64,000 nucleotides of DNA from NCBI RefSeq assembly GCF_021531895.1, contig NZ_JAFBIX010000003.1, positions 53,585 through 117,584 of the forward strand, written 5' to 3'. This DNA is from Faecalicatena contorta (GTDB lineage Bacteria; Bacillota; Clostridia; Lachnospirales; Lachnospiraceae). Below the pieces are notes generated by a model. That model had not been told where the DNA came from, ran no database searches, and saw nothing but the letters and a program-made list of their open reading frames with translations. The position numbers were made by a program, and so were the translations under genes. Each line of letters opens with the position of its first letter. Position 1 is the first letter of the stretch. Of this stretch, positions 1 through 8,188 are shown in pieces.

Positions 1-573
1 AGTCTCCATCTCTTCTCTGATTAATTTCCACCGACTCATTGAATCTTTCGCAATAATTAGTTCCGCACCAGTCGTTTCTATCGCTTTTTTCCAGTGTGAA
101 GCAATGGCATCCGTTACAACAATACTACATGATATTTCATTTGCCGCAGCATAACATGCAAGAGAGATTCCTTCGTTACCACTTGAAGCTGCCACAATTT
201 TAGAATACCCCATTTCTTTTGCTCTCGTTACAATCAAGGGATTCATTCTATCCTTATGAGAACCTGTCGGATTCTGAAACTCACATTTCACATAAAGATT
301 TCTAATTCCTATTTCCTCTGCAAGACGTGGTATCTCCACAACTGGAGTTGCACCTTCCCCCAGAGAGATAAAATCATCAACCGGAAGCATAGAAATGTAC
401 CTTTTCATTCCTTTTTTCATCGGAAGTATTTTCAGATTTTCTTTATATTTGAATGTCAAACTAGACGGATGCCCTTTATTCAAACAGTCGGGACATCCTA
501 ACGGATACTCTCCAACAGGTAACTCTGCTCCACATTGAATACAGTACATATATTGAATCTTTTCATTTGTCAC
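1..573 (-). CDS. Threonine synthase-like PLP-dependent enzyme (N-terminal part; runs off the window)
   Basis: Only the first 191 residues are present because the gene continues past the left edge. Two Cys pairs (CIQC at 11-14, CPDC at 27-30) form a small zinc-ribbon-like N-terminus, as in some threonine synthases. The motif NPTGSHKDR carries the expected pyridoxal-phosphate lysine at about residue 107. ASSGNEG further on matches the phosphate-binding Ser/Gly segment of fold-type II PLP enzymes. The start is a GTG at 573, preceded by GGAGG; no in-frame ATG gives comparable spacing. The expected reaction is O-phosphohomoserine to threonine, but related lyases share these motifs and the C-terminal half cannot be read, so the exact substrate is uncertain. 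Confidence 0.75.
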   Translation of the reverse strand, partial: MTNEKIQYMYCIQCGAELPVGEYPLGCPDCLNKGHPSSLTFKYKENLKILPMKKGMKRYISMLPVDDFISLGEGATPVVEIPRLAEEIGIRNLYVKCEFQNPTGSHKDRMNPLIVTRAKEMGYSKIVAASSGNEGISLACYAAANEISCSIVVTDAIASHWKKAIETTGAELIIAKDSMSRWKLIREEMET

Positions 574-648
574 ATCTAATTCCTCCGTAAAATATTATTC
601 TGCTAGCATTGTAAAGAAATTATATTTACAATATGAAATTAATTAACC

Positions 649-1005
649 TTACAGATACAGTTCCGTCCTCCTGACTGAAACATATGGTTTTTCCTGTCGT
701 ATCATCGCAGATTCTTTCAAATCAATATCTGCATATAGTATCTTCTCGGTATCATCTGCCTTTACTATCGTCTTGCCTTCTGCAGATACCTGAAAGCCTG
801 TATCAGATGCCGCATAATAATCCTGTTCATAGAACCTTTCTGCCTGAGCAATATGAACCATTTTCTGGATTCCAAGAATGGTACCTTCCTGATCAATCAA
901 TATACTTGCATCATAAGACTCACCATTTTCTGTAAGGTAGATATTGGGAACTGCCATGATGTGATAATCTCTGCAGGTATCACAAAAAGCTTTTACAATA
1001 CATTC
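649..1005 (-). pseudogene. Nitrilase-superfamily (carbon-nitrogen hydrolase) remnant with internal deletion
   Basis: The frame opens just after a TAA at 1006-1008 and reads about 118 codons. Its first part (CRDYHIMAVPNIY, then SILIDQEGTILG and MVHI) resembles the early-middle part of C-N hydrolases related to N-carbamoylputrescine amidase. Its last part (EKILYADIDL, ending RRTELYL) resembles the extreme C-terminus of the same family. The segment that should lie between them, including the nucleophile-cysteine region, is absent, as is the N-terminus with the catalytic Glu. Family members are usually near 280-300 residues. An intact ATG at 957 could still initiate a 102-residue product, but it would have no active site. 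I infer a decayed gene. Confidence 0.72.
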
Positions 1006-1026
1006 TTAAATTATTTTCACTTTTTC

Positions 1027-1527
1027 TCATATATCTCTCGCATTCTTGAAAGTAATATAAATGTGACTTATTCCAAATATCACACCACTTATGAGTAAAA
1101 GGAAATGCCTCAATGCGATGCCGCTTAGCAGAAATATTCCGATGGGAATAATCGCCAGCGCCATACTCTTCCACAATTTCGGCTCGATAAAATACAGCAT
1201 CCAGGCAACCCAGTATGCAATTAGTAAAAGTACATTTCCTACTCCATACATCAAAAAAGCATTCACAGAACAAAATCCGAATTCCGCAATTCCGATATGA
1301 AACACCATAAGAAACATGGATGCATATCTTCCAATCTGTTCCATCAGATTCATTCCCTTATTAACTACTTTATTTTCCTGTCCCCGAAAATAAAATGCAT
1401 AGATAAGATTCGGAAGTAACATTAATATGATAATGATAAATCCAAAGATATTTATCCAGTTTTCTCCCGTCTGTCCTGCTATAAATACAGATGTCGGTCC
1501 ATCTGCTCCGCCTATAGAATAACTCAT
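1027..1527 (-). CDS. Small polytopic membrane protein with N-terminal GGADGPTSVF motif
   Basis: A 166-residue protein with about five hydrophobic segments (near residues 25-45, 68-85, 90-112, 118-135 and 138-158). The first 17 residues contain SIGGADGPTSVFIAG. That motif closely resembles the conserved glycine-rich segment of the beta subunits of sodium-translocating decarboxylases (GcdB/OadB/MmdB), but the rest does not look like such a subunit. A good ribosome binding site (AGAGGTGAT) precedes ATG 1527, and a TATAAT-like -10 hexamer lies at 1553-1558. The function is unknown. Downstream is the nitrilase remnant; upstream is the broken MerR-type regulator. Confidence 0.7.
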   Translation of the reverse strand: MSYSIGGADGPTSVFIAGQTGENWINIFGFIIIILMLLPNLIYAFYFRGQENKVVNKGMNLMEQIGRYASMFLMVFHIGIAEFGFCSVNAFLMYGVGNVLLLIAYWVAWMLYFIEPKLWKSMALAIIPIGIFLLSGIALRHFLLLISGVIFGISHIYITFKNARDI

Positions 1528-1552
1528 TTTAAATCACCTCTGATCAAGACTC

Positions 1553-1558
1553 ATTATA
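1553..1558 (-). promoter_or_regulatory. -10 hexamer upstream of the GGADGPTSVF membrane protein
   Basis: TATAAT on the minus strand, about 25 nt ahead of the start codon. The -35 region is weak and overlaps the end of the upstream pseudogene, so this is a modest prediction. Confidence 0.35.
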
Positions 1559-1578
1559 TCATCTAATTCTGTTTTACA

Positions 1579-2424
1579 CTAATCCTTTATGCCATAATAC
1601 TGATAAATTGCTGAACCGATATACTTTGTAATTCCTTTTCCATATTGCTTGTCTGTGGCTTCTTCCATTTGAGAATTGTTTCGGTAATCGTTTGCAACTT
1701 CCAACAATAAGGCTCTCGCATTATCTACTTTAAAAAGACTTTTATAATTTTCTGCCAATCTTTTTACCGCTTCCATTGCCATATCGTTATCTGAATTTTC
1801 CATTGCATGGGCAAATTGTCTGTAAGTCATATCTATTTCATTTTGCTTCTCAGTAAATTCCTCTTTATCTCCTGTTGACTGCAGACTCGCCTCTATCGCT
1901 TTTTCTTTACTTCCATATATTTTAATCAACTGCTCACAGACCTTTTCGTCTTTGAAGTTTTCTGTTACAGTCTGTACGAACTGATCAATATCTCCATACT
2001 TCTCTACTATCGTCTTTTTATCTTCTTCACTCATAACCTCTAATGAATGATGAACTATTTTTTGAATATCGTCATGGTTAAATGCTTCAAAGCTCATCTT
2101 CTCCTCTCCTTTCAATACGTCAGAAATTAATTCAATTATTCCGTTCAGACGGTTACGCTTCATTTCTAACATCCATTTTTGCATTTCGAGAATTTTTCGC
2201 TTATCAGCATCAGGATTTCACATAATTGCTTTTATCTCTGATAATGGAACTTCTAATTCTCTGAAAAACATAATCTGTCGTAATTCCTTCAGCGATTTCT
2301 CGTCATACAAACGATATCCTGCTTCTGTTAATTTTGCAGGCTTAAGTAAATTAATTTCATCATAATACCGTAATGTTCTTATACTGATTCCTGTCAGCTC
2401 CGACACCTCTTTTACTGTTTTCAT
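1579..2424 (-). pseudogene. MerR-family regulator with TipAS-type effector domain, interrupted by an in-frame TGA
   Basis: The N-terminal 68 residues are a MerR winged-helix domain (SELTGISIRTLRYYDEINLL, then a tyrosine-rich wing). The frame meets TGA at 2218-2220 directly after EIKAIM, where family members continue with a residue followed by NP. Beyond the stop, the same frame continues as NPDADKRKIL and runs on without another stop to 1579. It covers the linker helix and an all-alpha domain like the antibiotic-binding TipAS domain. One nucleotide change therefore splits a protein of about 281 residues. The start is ATG 2424 with AGGAAAGGAGG ahead; an upstream ATG at 2445 overlaps the promoter -10. 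The C-terminal part could be re-initiated at internal ATGs, but it would lack DNA binding. Confidence 0.8.
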
Positions 2425-2443
2425 ACTTCCTCCTTTCCTATTC

Positions 2444-2474
2444 ATCGTAAACCGTTACGTTACTGGAGAGTCAA
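2444..2474 (-). promoter_or_regulatory. MerR-type promoter with 19-bp spacer (autoregulatory operator)
   Basis: On the minus strand TTGACT (2469-2474) and TACGAT (2444-2449) are separated by 19 bp. This long spacing is typical of MerR-activated promoters. The spacer holds the partial dyad AGTAACGTAACGGTT. It lies directly ahead of the regulator gene, so autoregulation by the (now broken) TipAS-type protein is the natural reading. Confidence 0.65.
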
Positions 2475-2531
2475 GATGTTTTCTGTTTTTATCTTATCAT
2501 ATTCCTAATAATCCTACACCCATTTTCGTGC

Positions 2532-2575
2532 ATAGAAAAATGGCGCAGATAATATCTCTATTACCTACGCCATTT
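2532..2575 (-). terminator. Intrinsic terminator of leuS
   Basis: AAATGGCG (2538-2545) pairs with CGCCATTT (2568-2575). In minus-strand reading the stem is followed by a run of T, and it lies about 55 nt after the leuS stop codon. Confidence 0.8.
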
Positions 2576-2630
2576 CTTATTACACTTTTCAATTCAAGTA
2601 CTCTATTTGTCGGAAATATTTTCCTTCAAT

Positions 2631-5060
2631 TTATTTCTGTACAATATTGATGATCTTCTTCGGAACATAGATCTCTTTTACAATGGTTCCTGTCAGCTTA
2701 TCTGCCACTGCTGCTTTTCCGGCTTCAATTGCATCTTCTTTGGAAACATCTGCTGCCACAGAGATGACTGCTCTGGTCTTACCGTTAATCTGTACCGGAA
2801 CTTCTATCTCATCATCTTTCATAGCTTCTTCATCGTAAGTTGGCCATCCGGCACTGAATACACTGCCTTCGTGTCCTAACTGCTCCCAGATCTCTTCTGC
2901 AATATGAGGTGCAAATGGGGACAGAAGAACTGCCATGATAGACAATGTCTCCTTGTCAATTCCGCCTTCTTTCTTGGCAATCTCAATCAGCTTATTGTTA
3001 TGCTCCATGAAACCAGAGATTGCTGTATTCAGGCTGAAGCTTTCCAGACGAGTAGTAATATCATATACCAGTCTGTGACGTTCCTTGATCATCTCTTTGG
3101 TAGCTTTTACATCTGCTTCTTTACTGTCCATTACCAGATTCCACAGACGTTTTAAGAAACGGTTTACACCGTCAATTCCACGGTCATCCCACTCTGCATC
3201 TAACTCCGGTGGTCCTACGAACAGCTCGTACATTCTCAGAGAATCACATCCGTAATCTCTCACAAGATCATCCGGAGATACCACATTTCCTTTTGATTTG
3301 CTCATCTTAATACCATTCTTGCCAGTGATCATACCCTGATTGAACAGTTTCTGGAATGGCTCATCAAAATCAATCACACCGATATCGTATAAGAACTTGG
3401 TATAGAAACGGGAATACAATAAGTGTAATACCGCATGTTCTACACCGCCGATATACATATCTACCGGAAGCATCTCATCTGCTTTTTCTCTGGATACCAG
3501 TTCTTTATCATTATGATTATCAACATAACGTAAGAAATACCAGGAAGATCCAGCCCACTGAGGCATGGTGTTGGTCTCACGTTTTGCAGGCTTGCCACAC
3601 TGAGGACAGGTGCAATTCACCCACTCATCAATACCTGCAAGTGGTGACTCACCGGTTCCTGTCGGCTCATAGGATTCTACATCTGGCAGACGAAGTGGCA
3701 ATTCTTCTTCCGGCACTGGTACACAGCCACAATCTGGACAATGTACGATCGGAATTGGCTCACCCCAGTAACGCTGACGAGAGAATACCCAGTCACGGAG
3801 CTTGTAATTTACAGTTGCACGTCCAATACCGCGCTCCTCAATGATATGTGGTGCTTCTTTCTTCAGCACTGCAGATTCCATACCATTCCACTCACCGGAA
3901 TTGATCATTGTTCCGTTCGCTTCGGTATAAGCTTCCGTCATATTTTCAATTTCTTTTCCATCTTTCGCAATAACCTGAATAATCGGAATGCCAAATTTCG
4001 TTGCGAATTCAAAGTCACGGTCATCGTGTGCAGGTACACACATGATTGCACCGGTACCATAATCGGCCAGTACATAATCAGACAGCCAGATTGGTGTCTT
4101 CTCACCGTTTAACGGATTGATTGCATAACTACCTGTGAATACACCTGTCTTCTCTTTATCCTGCATACGATCTACATTAGACTTCATAGATGCATCGTAG
4201 ATGTATTTCTCAACAGCCTCTCTGGTCTCATCCGTAGCCAGGCTCTTAGCCAGTTCATGCTCCGGAGCAAGAACCATAAAGGTTGCACCATACAAGGTAT
4301 CTGGTCTTGTTGTATATACCGTAATCTTTTCTTCTCTTCCTTCAACAGGGAAGTCTACTTCTGCACCGTAAGACTTGCCAATCCAGTCAGCCTGCATCTT
4401 CTTAACCTTCTCCGGCCAGTCAAGCTTGTCCAGATCATTTAACAGTCTGTCTGCATATTTAGTAATACGGAGCATCCACTGACGAAGATTCTTCTTCGTA
4501 ACCTCAGTTCCACAGCGCTCACATTTTCCATTTACTACTTCCTCATTGGCAAGACCGGTCTTACAAGACGGGCACCAGTTGATTGGAAATTCCTTCTCAT
4601 AAGCAAGCCCTTCTTTGAACATCTTTACAAAGATCCACTGCGTCCACTTATAAAAGTCAGGATCTGTTGTATTCACTTCACGATCCCAGTCATACAGTGC
4701 CGCAATCTCATTGATCTGACGCTTGATATTCTTAATATTCTCAGCAGTAGAAATTGCCGGATGTACTCCCATCTTAATGGCATAATTCTCAGCAGGCAGT
4801 CCGAACGCGTCCCATCCCATCGGATGAATGATATAGTATCCCTGCTGCAATTTATATCTGCTCCATACATCAGAGATTACATATCCTCTCCAATGTCCGA
4901 CATGAAGTCCATTTCCTGACGGATATGGGAACATATCCAGACAGTAATACTTCTCACGTTTTGTTCCATCTGCATTTTCTTTGACGTTAACAGGATCTTT
5001 TTCCCATCTTTCACGCCACTTCTTCTCAATTGCCTTATGATTATAAGGTACGTTTGACAT
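2631..5060 (-). CDS. leuS: Leucyl-tRNA synthetase
   Basis: Charges tRNA-Leu with leucine in the cytosol. The 809-residue length is normal for bacterial LeuRS. The class I HIGH signature is HVGH at residues 53-56, and KMSKS lies near residue 575 in GIKMSKSKGN. Zinc-binding Cys pairs (CPSC...CERC) follow the Rossmann half, and an inserted CP1 editing domain lies between them (TTRPDTLYGATF, AHDDRDFEFA). The C-terminal anticodon-binding domain and short C-terminal domain are complete. The ATG at 5060 follows GGAGGAATGG. The gene is monocistronic, with its own promoter, a T-box leader and an unusual tandem-repeat leader segment (5085-5304) upstream, and a terminator downstream. Confidence 0.98.
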   Translation of the reverse strand: MSNVPYNHKAIEKKWRERWEKDPVNVKENADGTKREKYYCLDMFPYPSGNGLHVGHWRGYVISDVWSRYKLQQGYYIIHPMGWDAFGLPAENYAIKMGVHPAISTAENIKNIKRQINEIAALYDWDREVNTTDPDFYKWTQWIFVKMFKEGLAYEKEFPINWCPSCKTGLANEEVVNGKCERCGTEVTKKNLRQWMLRITKYADRLLNDLDKLDWPEKVKKMQADWIGKSYGAEVDFPVEGREEKITVYTTRPDTLYGATFMVLAPEHELAKSLATDETREAVEKYIYDASMKSNVDRMQDKEKTGVFTGSYAINPLNGEKTPIWLSDYVLADYGTGAIMCVPAHDDRDFEFATKFGIPIIQVIAKDGKEIENMTEAYTEANGTMINSGEWNGMESAVLKKEAPHIIEERGIGRATVNYKLRDWVFSRQRYWGEPIPIVHCPDCGCVPVPEEELPLRLPDVESYEPTGTGESPLAGIDEWVNCTCPQCGKPAKRETNTMPQWAGSSWYFLRYVDNHNDKELVSREKADEMLPVDMYIGGVEHAVLHLLYSRFYTKFLYDIGVIDFDEPFQKLFNQGMITGKNGIKMSKSKGNVVSPDDLVRDYGCDSLRMYELFVGPPELDAEWDDRGIDGVNRFLKRLWNLVMDSKEADVKATKEMIKERHRLVYDITTRLESFSLNTAISGFMEHNNKLIEIAKKEGGIDKETLSIMAVLLSPFAPHIAEEIWEQLGHEGSVFSAGWPTYDEEAMKDDEIEVPVQINGKTRAVISVAADVSKEDAIEAGKAAVADKLTGTIVKEIYVPKKIINIVQK

Positions 5061-5084
5061 CTTTCCATTCCTCCTATATTGATT

Positions 5085-5304
5085 ACTTGGTGAGGTTCTA
5101 CACGAACCTAGTAAGCAATATACAACCTGCTGGCTTAGCGAGGTCCTTTCGAGCTTAGCAGCATGGTTGTCTCCTTACTTACTTGGTGAGGTTCTTCACG
5201 AACCTAGTAAGCAATATACAACCTGCTGGCTTAGCGAGGTCCTTTCGAGCTTAGCAGCATGGTTGTCTCCTTACTTACTTGGTGAGATTCTTTACAAACC
5301 TGAC
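5085..5304 (-). repeat. Two 96-bp tandem direct repeats plus partial third copy in the leuS leader
   Basis: Units 5085-5180 and 5181-5276 are identical except at two adjacent bases. A third, degenerate copy starts at 5277 and breaks off near 5304, against the T-box terminator. In leuS sense, each unit holds two hairpins: ACAACC..GGTTGT enclosing GCTG..CAGC, and GGTTC..GAACC. Each unit also has a GGAG box 6 nt before ATG of a nine-codon frame that encodes MLLSSKGPR (5231-5260 and 5135-5164). This stretch separates the T-box terminator from the leuS start codon, so it is part of the read-through mRNA. Confidence 0.9.
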
Positions 5305-5306
5305 AA

Positions 5307-5585
5307 TAAAAAAGCCTTCACATCTCTCAAGAGACGAAAAGGCTTAGCTTCCGTGGTACCACTCTTCTTCATATGGATGTAAAACTCCATATGCACTCAT
5401 TCTTTTCTGTAACGGGAAATCCCGCTCCTGCCTATACTATTATGGCTGCTTCAAACCGCCATATCATTCAGCAGAAGAACTCCGAGGCGAGTTGGGAGAT
5501 TACGCTTACTGTCTTGCACCACCCGACAGCTCTCTGTAAACGATAGGCTCTTAATACTCCTCATCAACGTTTCTATCATATATAA
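5307..5585 (-). promoter_or_regulatory. T-box leader (tRNA-Leu responsive) of leuS
   Basis: The T-box sequence GAGTGGTACCACGG lies at about 5351-5366 and is followed by a terminator hairpin (AAGCCTT...AAGGCTT, 5307-5345) with a T run. Upstream is a long stem I region containing AGAGAGCTGTCGGGTGG. A likely specifier is CTC (Leu) at 5496-5498 within AATCTCCC; the pheS leader in this window has AATTTCCC with TTC (Phe) at the equivalent place. Uncharged tRNA-Leu binding would stabilise the antiterminator and allow leuS transcription. Confidence 0.9.
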
Positions 5586-5600
5586 ACTATTTGCCTAATT

Positions 5601-5629
5601 ATTATATGAAGAATGTTAAAATAAGTCAA
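5601..5629 (-). promoter_or_regulatory. leuS promoter
   Basis: TTGACT (5624-5629), a 17-bp spacer and TATAAT (5601-5606) on the minus strand, just ahead of the T-box stem I. Confidence 0.85.
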
Positions 5630-5704
5630 CCCCCTTGTTTTACTTTCCATTACACAACAAACAAAACATTGATCATCTTTCCATGAAAATGTATAATTTT
5701 AAGG

Positions 5705-5733
5705 TTGTTCCCTCTACACCTTTAGTGTATAAT
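5705..5733 (+). promoter_or_regulatory. Promoter of the small P-loop protein gene
   Basis: TTGTTC (5705-5710), a 17-bp spacer and TATAAT (5728-5733). A second TATAAT at 5765-5770 may give another start site closer to the gene. Confidence 0.65.
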
Positions 5734-5795
5734 AGACATAAGTAAATCGTACTGAGGTGTTCAGTATAATATGATACATAAAGGAGAGATTTCCC

Positions 5796-6218
5796 ATGGT
5801 AAATTTATTAACAGGTCCGAAAGGCAGCGGAAAAACACAACAAATGATCGAACAGGCTAACGCAAAAGCAAAAGAATGTAACGGCAATGTAGTATTTATC
5901 AAGAAAACTCACAGAGATACAGCAAGTGTTGCATTTGATATCCGTACAATTTGTATGGATGATTTCCCGACAATTACCAATACAGACGAATACATTGGAT
6001 TCTTATATGGCATGTATAGTTCTAACCACGATATCGAATGTATCTTTATCGATGGTATTCTGAAGCATGCTGATATTTCTTTAGACAGCATGCCCGATTT
6101 TATTGAAAGACTGAAAAAGATCTCAAAGGAATGTGGTATTGATTTCTATGTCAGCATTAGTGCCGATAAAGCTGATTTATCAGGTGTTAATGCCGAGGGA
6201 TGCACATTTTTGAACTAA
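5796..6218 (+). CDS. Small P-loop NTPase-like protein, function unknown
   Basis: A 140-residue protein with a clear Walker A motif near the N-terminus (GPKGSGKT, residues 7-14) and a Walker B-like strand (IECIFIDGI, about residues 80-88). No further domain is visible, so it looks like a minimal RecA-like or thymidine-kinase-like core. Short stand-alone ATPases of this sort are common in Clostridia, without an assigned role as far as I know. ATG 5796 follows AAAGGAGAG. The gene has its own promoter and is followed by a strong terminator, so it is probably monocistronic. No cysteine cluster, membrane segment or signal peptide is present. Confidence 0.8.
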   Translation: MVNLLTGPKGSGKTQQMIEQANAKAKECNGNVVFIKKTHRDTASVAFDIRTICMDDFPTITNTDEYIGFLYGMYSSNHDIECIFIDGILKHADISLDSMPDFIERLKKISKECGIDFYVSISADKADLSGVNAEGCTFLN

Positions 6219-6236
6219 TATAACTATTTCAAAAGG

Positions 6237-6266
6237 AAAGGGCAGTCCAATCGGGCTGCCCTTTAT
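6237..6266 (+). terminator. Intrinsic terminator after the P-loop gene
   Basis: AAAGGGCAG (6237-6245) pairs with CTGCCCTTT (6256-6264). It ends only 13 nt before the next start codon. Confidence 0.8.
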
Positions 6267-6277
6267 GGTACAAAAAG

Positions 6278-7432
6278 ATGAGTGGTATCAAAGATGCAAA
6301 AAAGAAAAGAGCCAGACGCCAGAAGATGAAAAGACTTCGCATAATGTTGTGCATTCTTCTTTTTCTCTTTCTATGTATTCTACTGTTTTTGACAGTGCGT
6401 TCTTTTCATTCTAAAGATAAAGAAAAGAAGGTAGAAACACCTCCGCCTTCTGAAAATATTGGTACATCCAAAGTCGATGTACAGGAACTAGTGATTAACA
6501 GTACAGAACCTTCCGACTCTGAAGCACCGGTTTCTATTACCGTAAGTTCTATGGGTGACTGTACACTGGGAACAGATGTCAACTTTGCGCAATCGACCAG
6601 TCTTCCGGCATATTACGATATCAACGGTCCCGATTACTTTTTCCAAAATGTTCGATCCATACTGGAAGCAGATGATCTGTCAATTGTAAATATGGAAGGA
6701 ACCCTTACCACCTCCGACCAGCGCGCAGACAAAACTTATGCGTTTAAAGCCTCCCAGGATTACGTCAAGATTCTTTCCGACAGTTCTATAGAAGCTGCTA
6801 ACTTGGCTAACAACCACAGCATGGATTATGGGGAGCAAAGTTATACTGATACAATCAATGCTTTAGATGATGCAGGCATCGCAAGTTTTGGCTTTGAACA
6901 TGTGAAAATTCTGGACATCAAAGGGATCAAGGTAGGTGTTACCGGTATCTACGAACTTGCAGAACATCTGGAAAAGAAGCAGCAGGTAAAAGAGAATATA
7001 GCTGCATTAAAAAAAGCAGGCGCACAATTAATCATTATTAATTTTCACTGGGGAATGGAGCGAGAATACCAGCCAAACGATACACAGAAGCAATTGGCAC
7101 ATCTGGCAATCGACGAAGGTGCCGATCTGGTAATCGGTCATCACCCTCATGTATTACAGGGTATCGAAAAGTATAAAGACAAATATATTGCTTACAGCCT
7201 GGGAAATTTCTGTTTCGGAGGGAACTCCAATCCAACAGACAAAGATACCATGATCTTTCAGCAGACATTTACCATTACAGAAAATGGGGTTGAAAAAGAC
7301 GACAACATCAATATCATTCCATGTTCGCTTTCTTCCGCCAGCAGCTACAATGATTATCGTCCTACACCGCTAGACGAAGACGAAAAGCAACGAGTACTGA
7401 ACAAAATCAAAGAATATAGTTCGAATCTGTGA
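6278..7432 (+). CDS. CapA/PgsA-family metallophosphatase-like surface protein
   Basis: The 384-residue protein has a basic N-terminus and one membrane anchor (about residues 22-42), then a Pro/Ser-rich linker and an extracellular calcineurin-like domain. Family signatures are MGDCTLG near residue 92, NMEGTLTT, ANNHSMDYG, INFHWGMERE, GHHPHVLQGIE and YSLGNFCFGG. Proteins with this set are annotated as poly-gamma-glutamate or capsule synthesis protein CapA, but no capsule genes adjoin it, so its substrate is unknown. ATG 6278 lies directly after a terminator and has no good ribosome binding site; a later ATG at codon 17 is possible. Confidence 0.85.
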   Translation: MSGIKDAKKKRARRQKMKRLRIMLCILLFLFLCILLFLTVRSFHSKDKEKKVETPPPSENIGTSKVDVQELVINSTEPSDSEAPVSITVSSMGDCTLGTDVNFAQSTSLPAYYDINGPDYFFQNVRSILEADDLSIVNMEGTLTTSDQRADKTYAFKASQDYVKILSDSSIEAANLANNHSMDYGEQSYTDTINALDDAGIASFGFEHVKILDIKGIKVGVTGIYELAEHLEKKQQVKENIAALKKAGAQLIIINFHWGMEREYQPNDTQKQLAHLAIDEGADLVIGHHPHVLQGIEKYKDKYIAYSLGNFCFGGNSNPTDKDTMIFQQTFTITENGVEKDDNINIIPCSLSSASSYNDYRPTPLDEDEKQRVLNKIKEYSSNL

Positions 7433-7516
7433 TGAACAAACTGACCAATAATCCATTCTTGAATTTCAACAACAAAAGTGTTAAGATGAAAGTACGCACT
7501 TGCATGGAGGTATGCT

Positions 7517-8095
7517 ATGGATGAGACAAGTCAGAAAATCATTGACGCCACGATGTCTTTAATACGGGACAAAGGATATGTAGCTACAACTACCAAGGAT
7601 ATCGCAAAAACTGCAGGTGTCAATGAATGCACTCTGTTCCGTAAATTTAAAAGCAAAAAAGATATCGTTTTACATGGCGTGGCCCAGGAGAAATGGCGCG
7701 GAAATATTACTCCAGAGATCTTCCAGAATGTCACATGGGACTTGCAGCATGATCTGGAAATGTTCATGAATGCATATATGGAGAGGATGACACCCGATTT
7801 TGTGAATCTTTCCATTGGATTACGGGCACCACAGCTTTATGATGATACAGCCTCATTAATTATGAAAGTTCCACAGGCGTTCTTATCTTCTCTCGTAGAT
7901 TATTTTAAAAAAATGGAAGAAAAAGGGAAATTACCACATCTGGATTTTGAATGCCTGGCGCTCACTATCTTTTCATCCACTTTTGGATATACTTTTTTAC
8001 GCGCATCCTTTGATGATAAGTTGACGTCTATAGAGAAAAAAGCCTTTATTAAGCAAAGCGTCGAAGTGTTTTGCCGGGGAATTCCGCAAATATAA
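7517..8095 (+). CDS. TetR/AcrR-family transcriptional regulator
   Basis: A 192-residue protein. Residues 8-55 form a TetR helix-turn-helix (GYVATTTKDIAKTAGVNECT, then LFRKFKSKKDI). The C-terminal ligand-binding domain is all-helical and not specific. ATG 7517 follows GGAGGT. The gene lies 93 nt before the acetolactate synthase gene on the same strand. The upstream regions of both genes share GTACnnnCTTGCAT on opposite strands, which may be a common operator. The ligand is unknown. Confidence 0.88.
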   Translation: MDETSQKIIDATMSLIRDKGYVATTTKDIAKTAGVNECTLFRKFKSKKDIVLHGVAQEKWRGNITPEIFQNVTWDLQHDLEMFMNAYMERMTPDFVNLSIGLRAPQLYDDTASLIMKVPQAFLSSLVDYFKKMEEKGKLPHLDFECLALTIFSSTFGYTFLRASFDDKLTSIEKKAFIKQSVEVFCRGIPQI

Positions 8096-8101
8096 TGAAT
8101 C

Positions 8102-8137
8102 AGGTACTATCGGATATTTATTTATCTGGCAGTACCT
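8102..8137 (+). terminator. Possible weak terminator or leader hairpin between tetR and the acetolactate synthase gene
   Basis: AGGTACT (8102-8108) pairs with AGTACCT (8131-8137), with a partly paired interior. It is followed by an AT-rich but not T-only tract. Confidence 0.4.
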
Positions 8138-8188
8138 TAAATATTAATTTTATGCAAGCAAGTACATGCATACAAAGGAGGTCGAAAT

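Noticed and set aside
2218..2220. TGA in the MerR-type gene considered as a selenocysteine codon
   Set aside because: No selenocysteine insertion hairpin is evident directly downstream, and homologues do not have a redox Cys at this site; a nonsense change is simpler.
5085..5304. Repeat tract ahead of leuS considered as a CRISPR array
   Set aside because: Units are contiguous 96-bp direct copies without unique spacers, and no cas genes are near.
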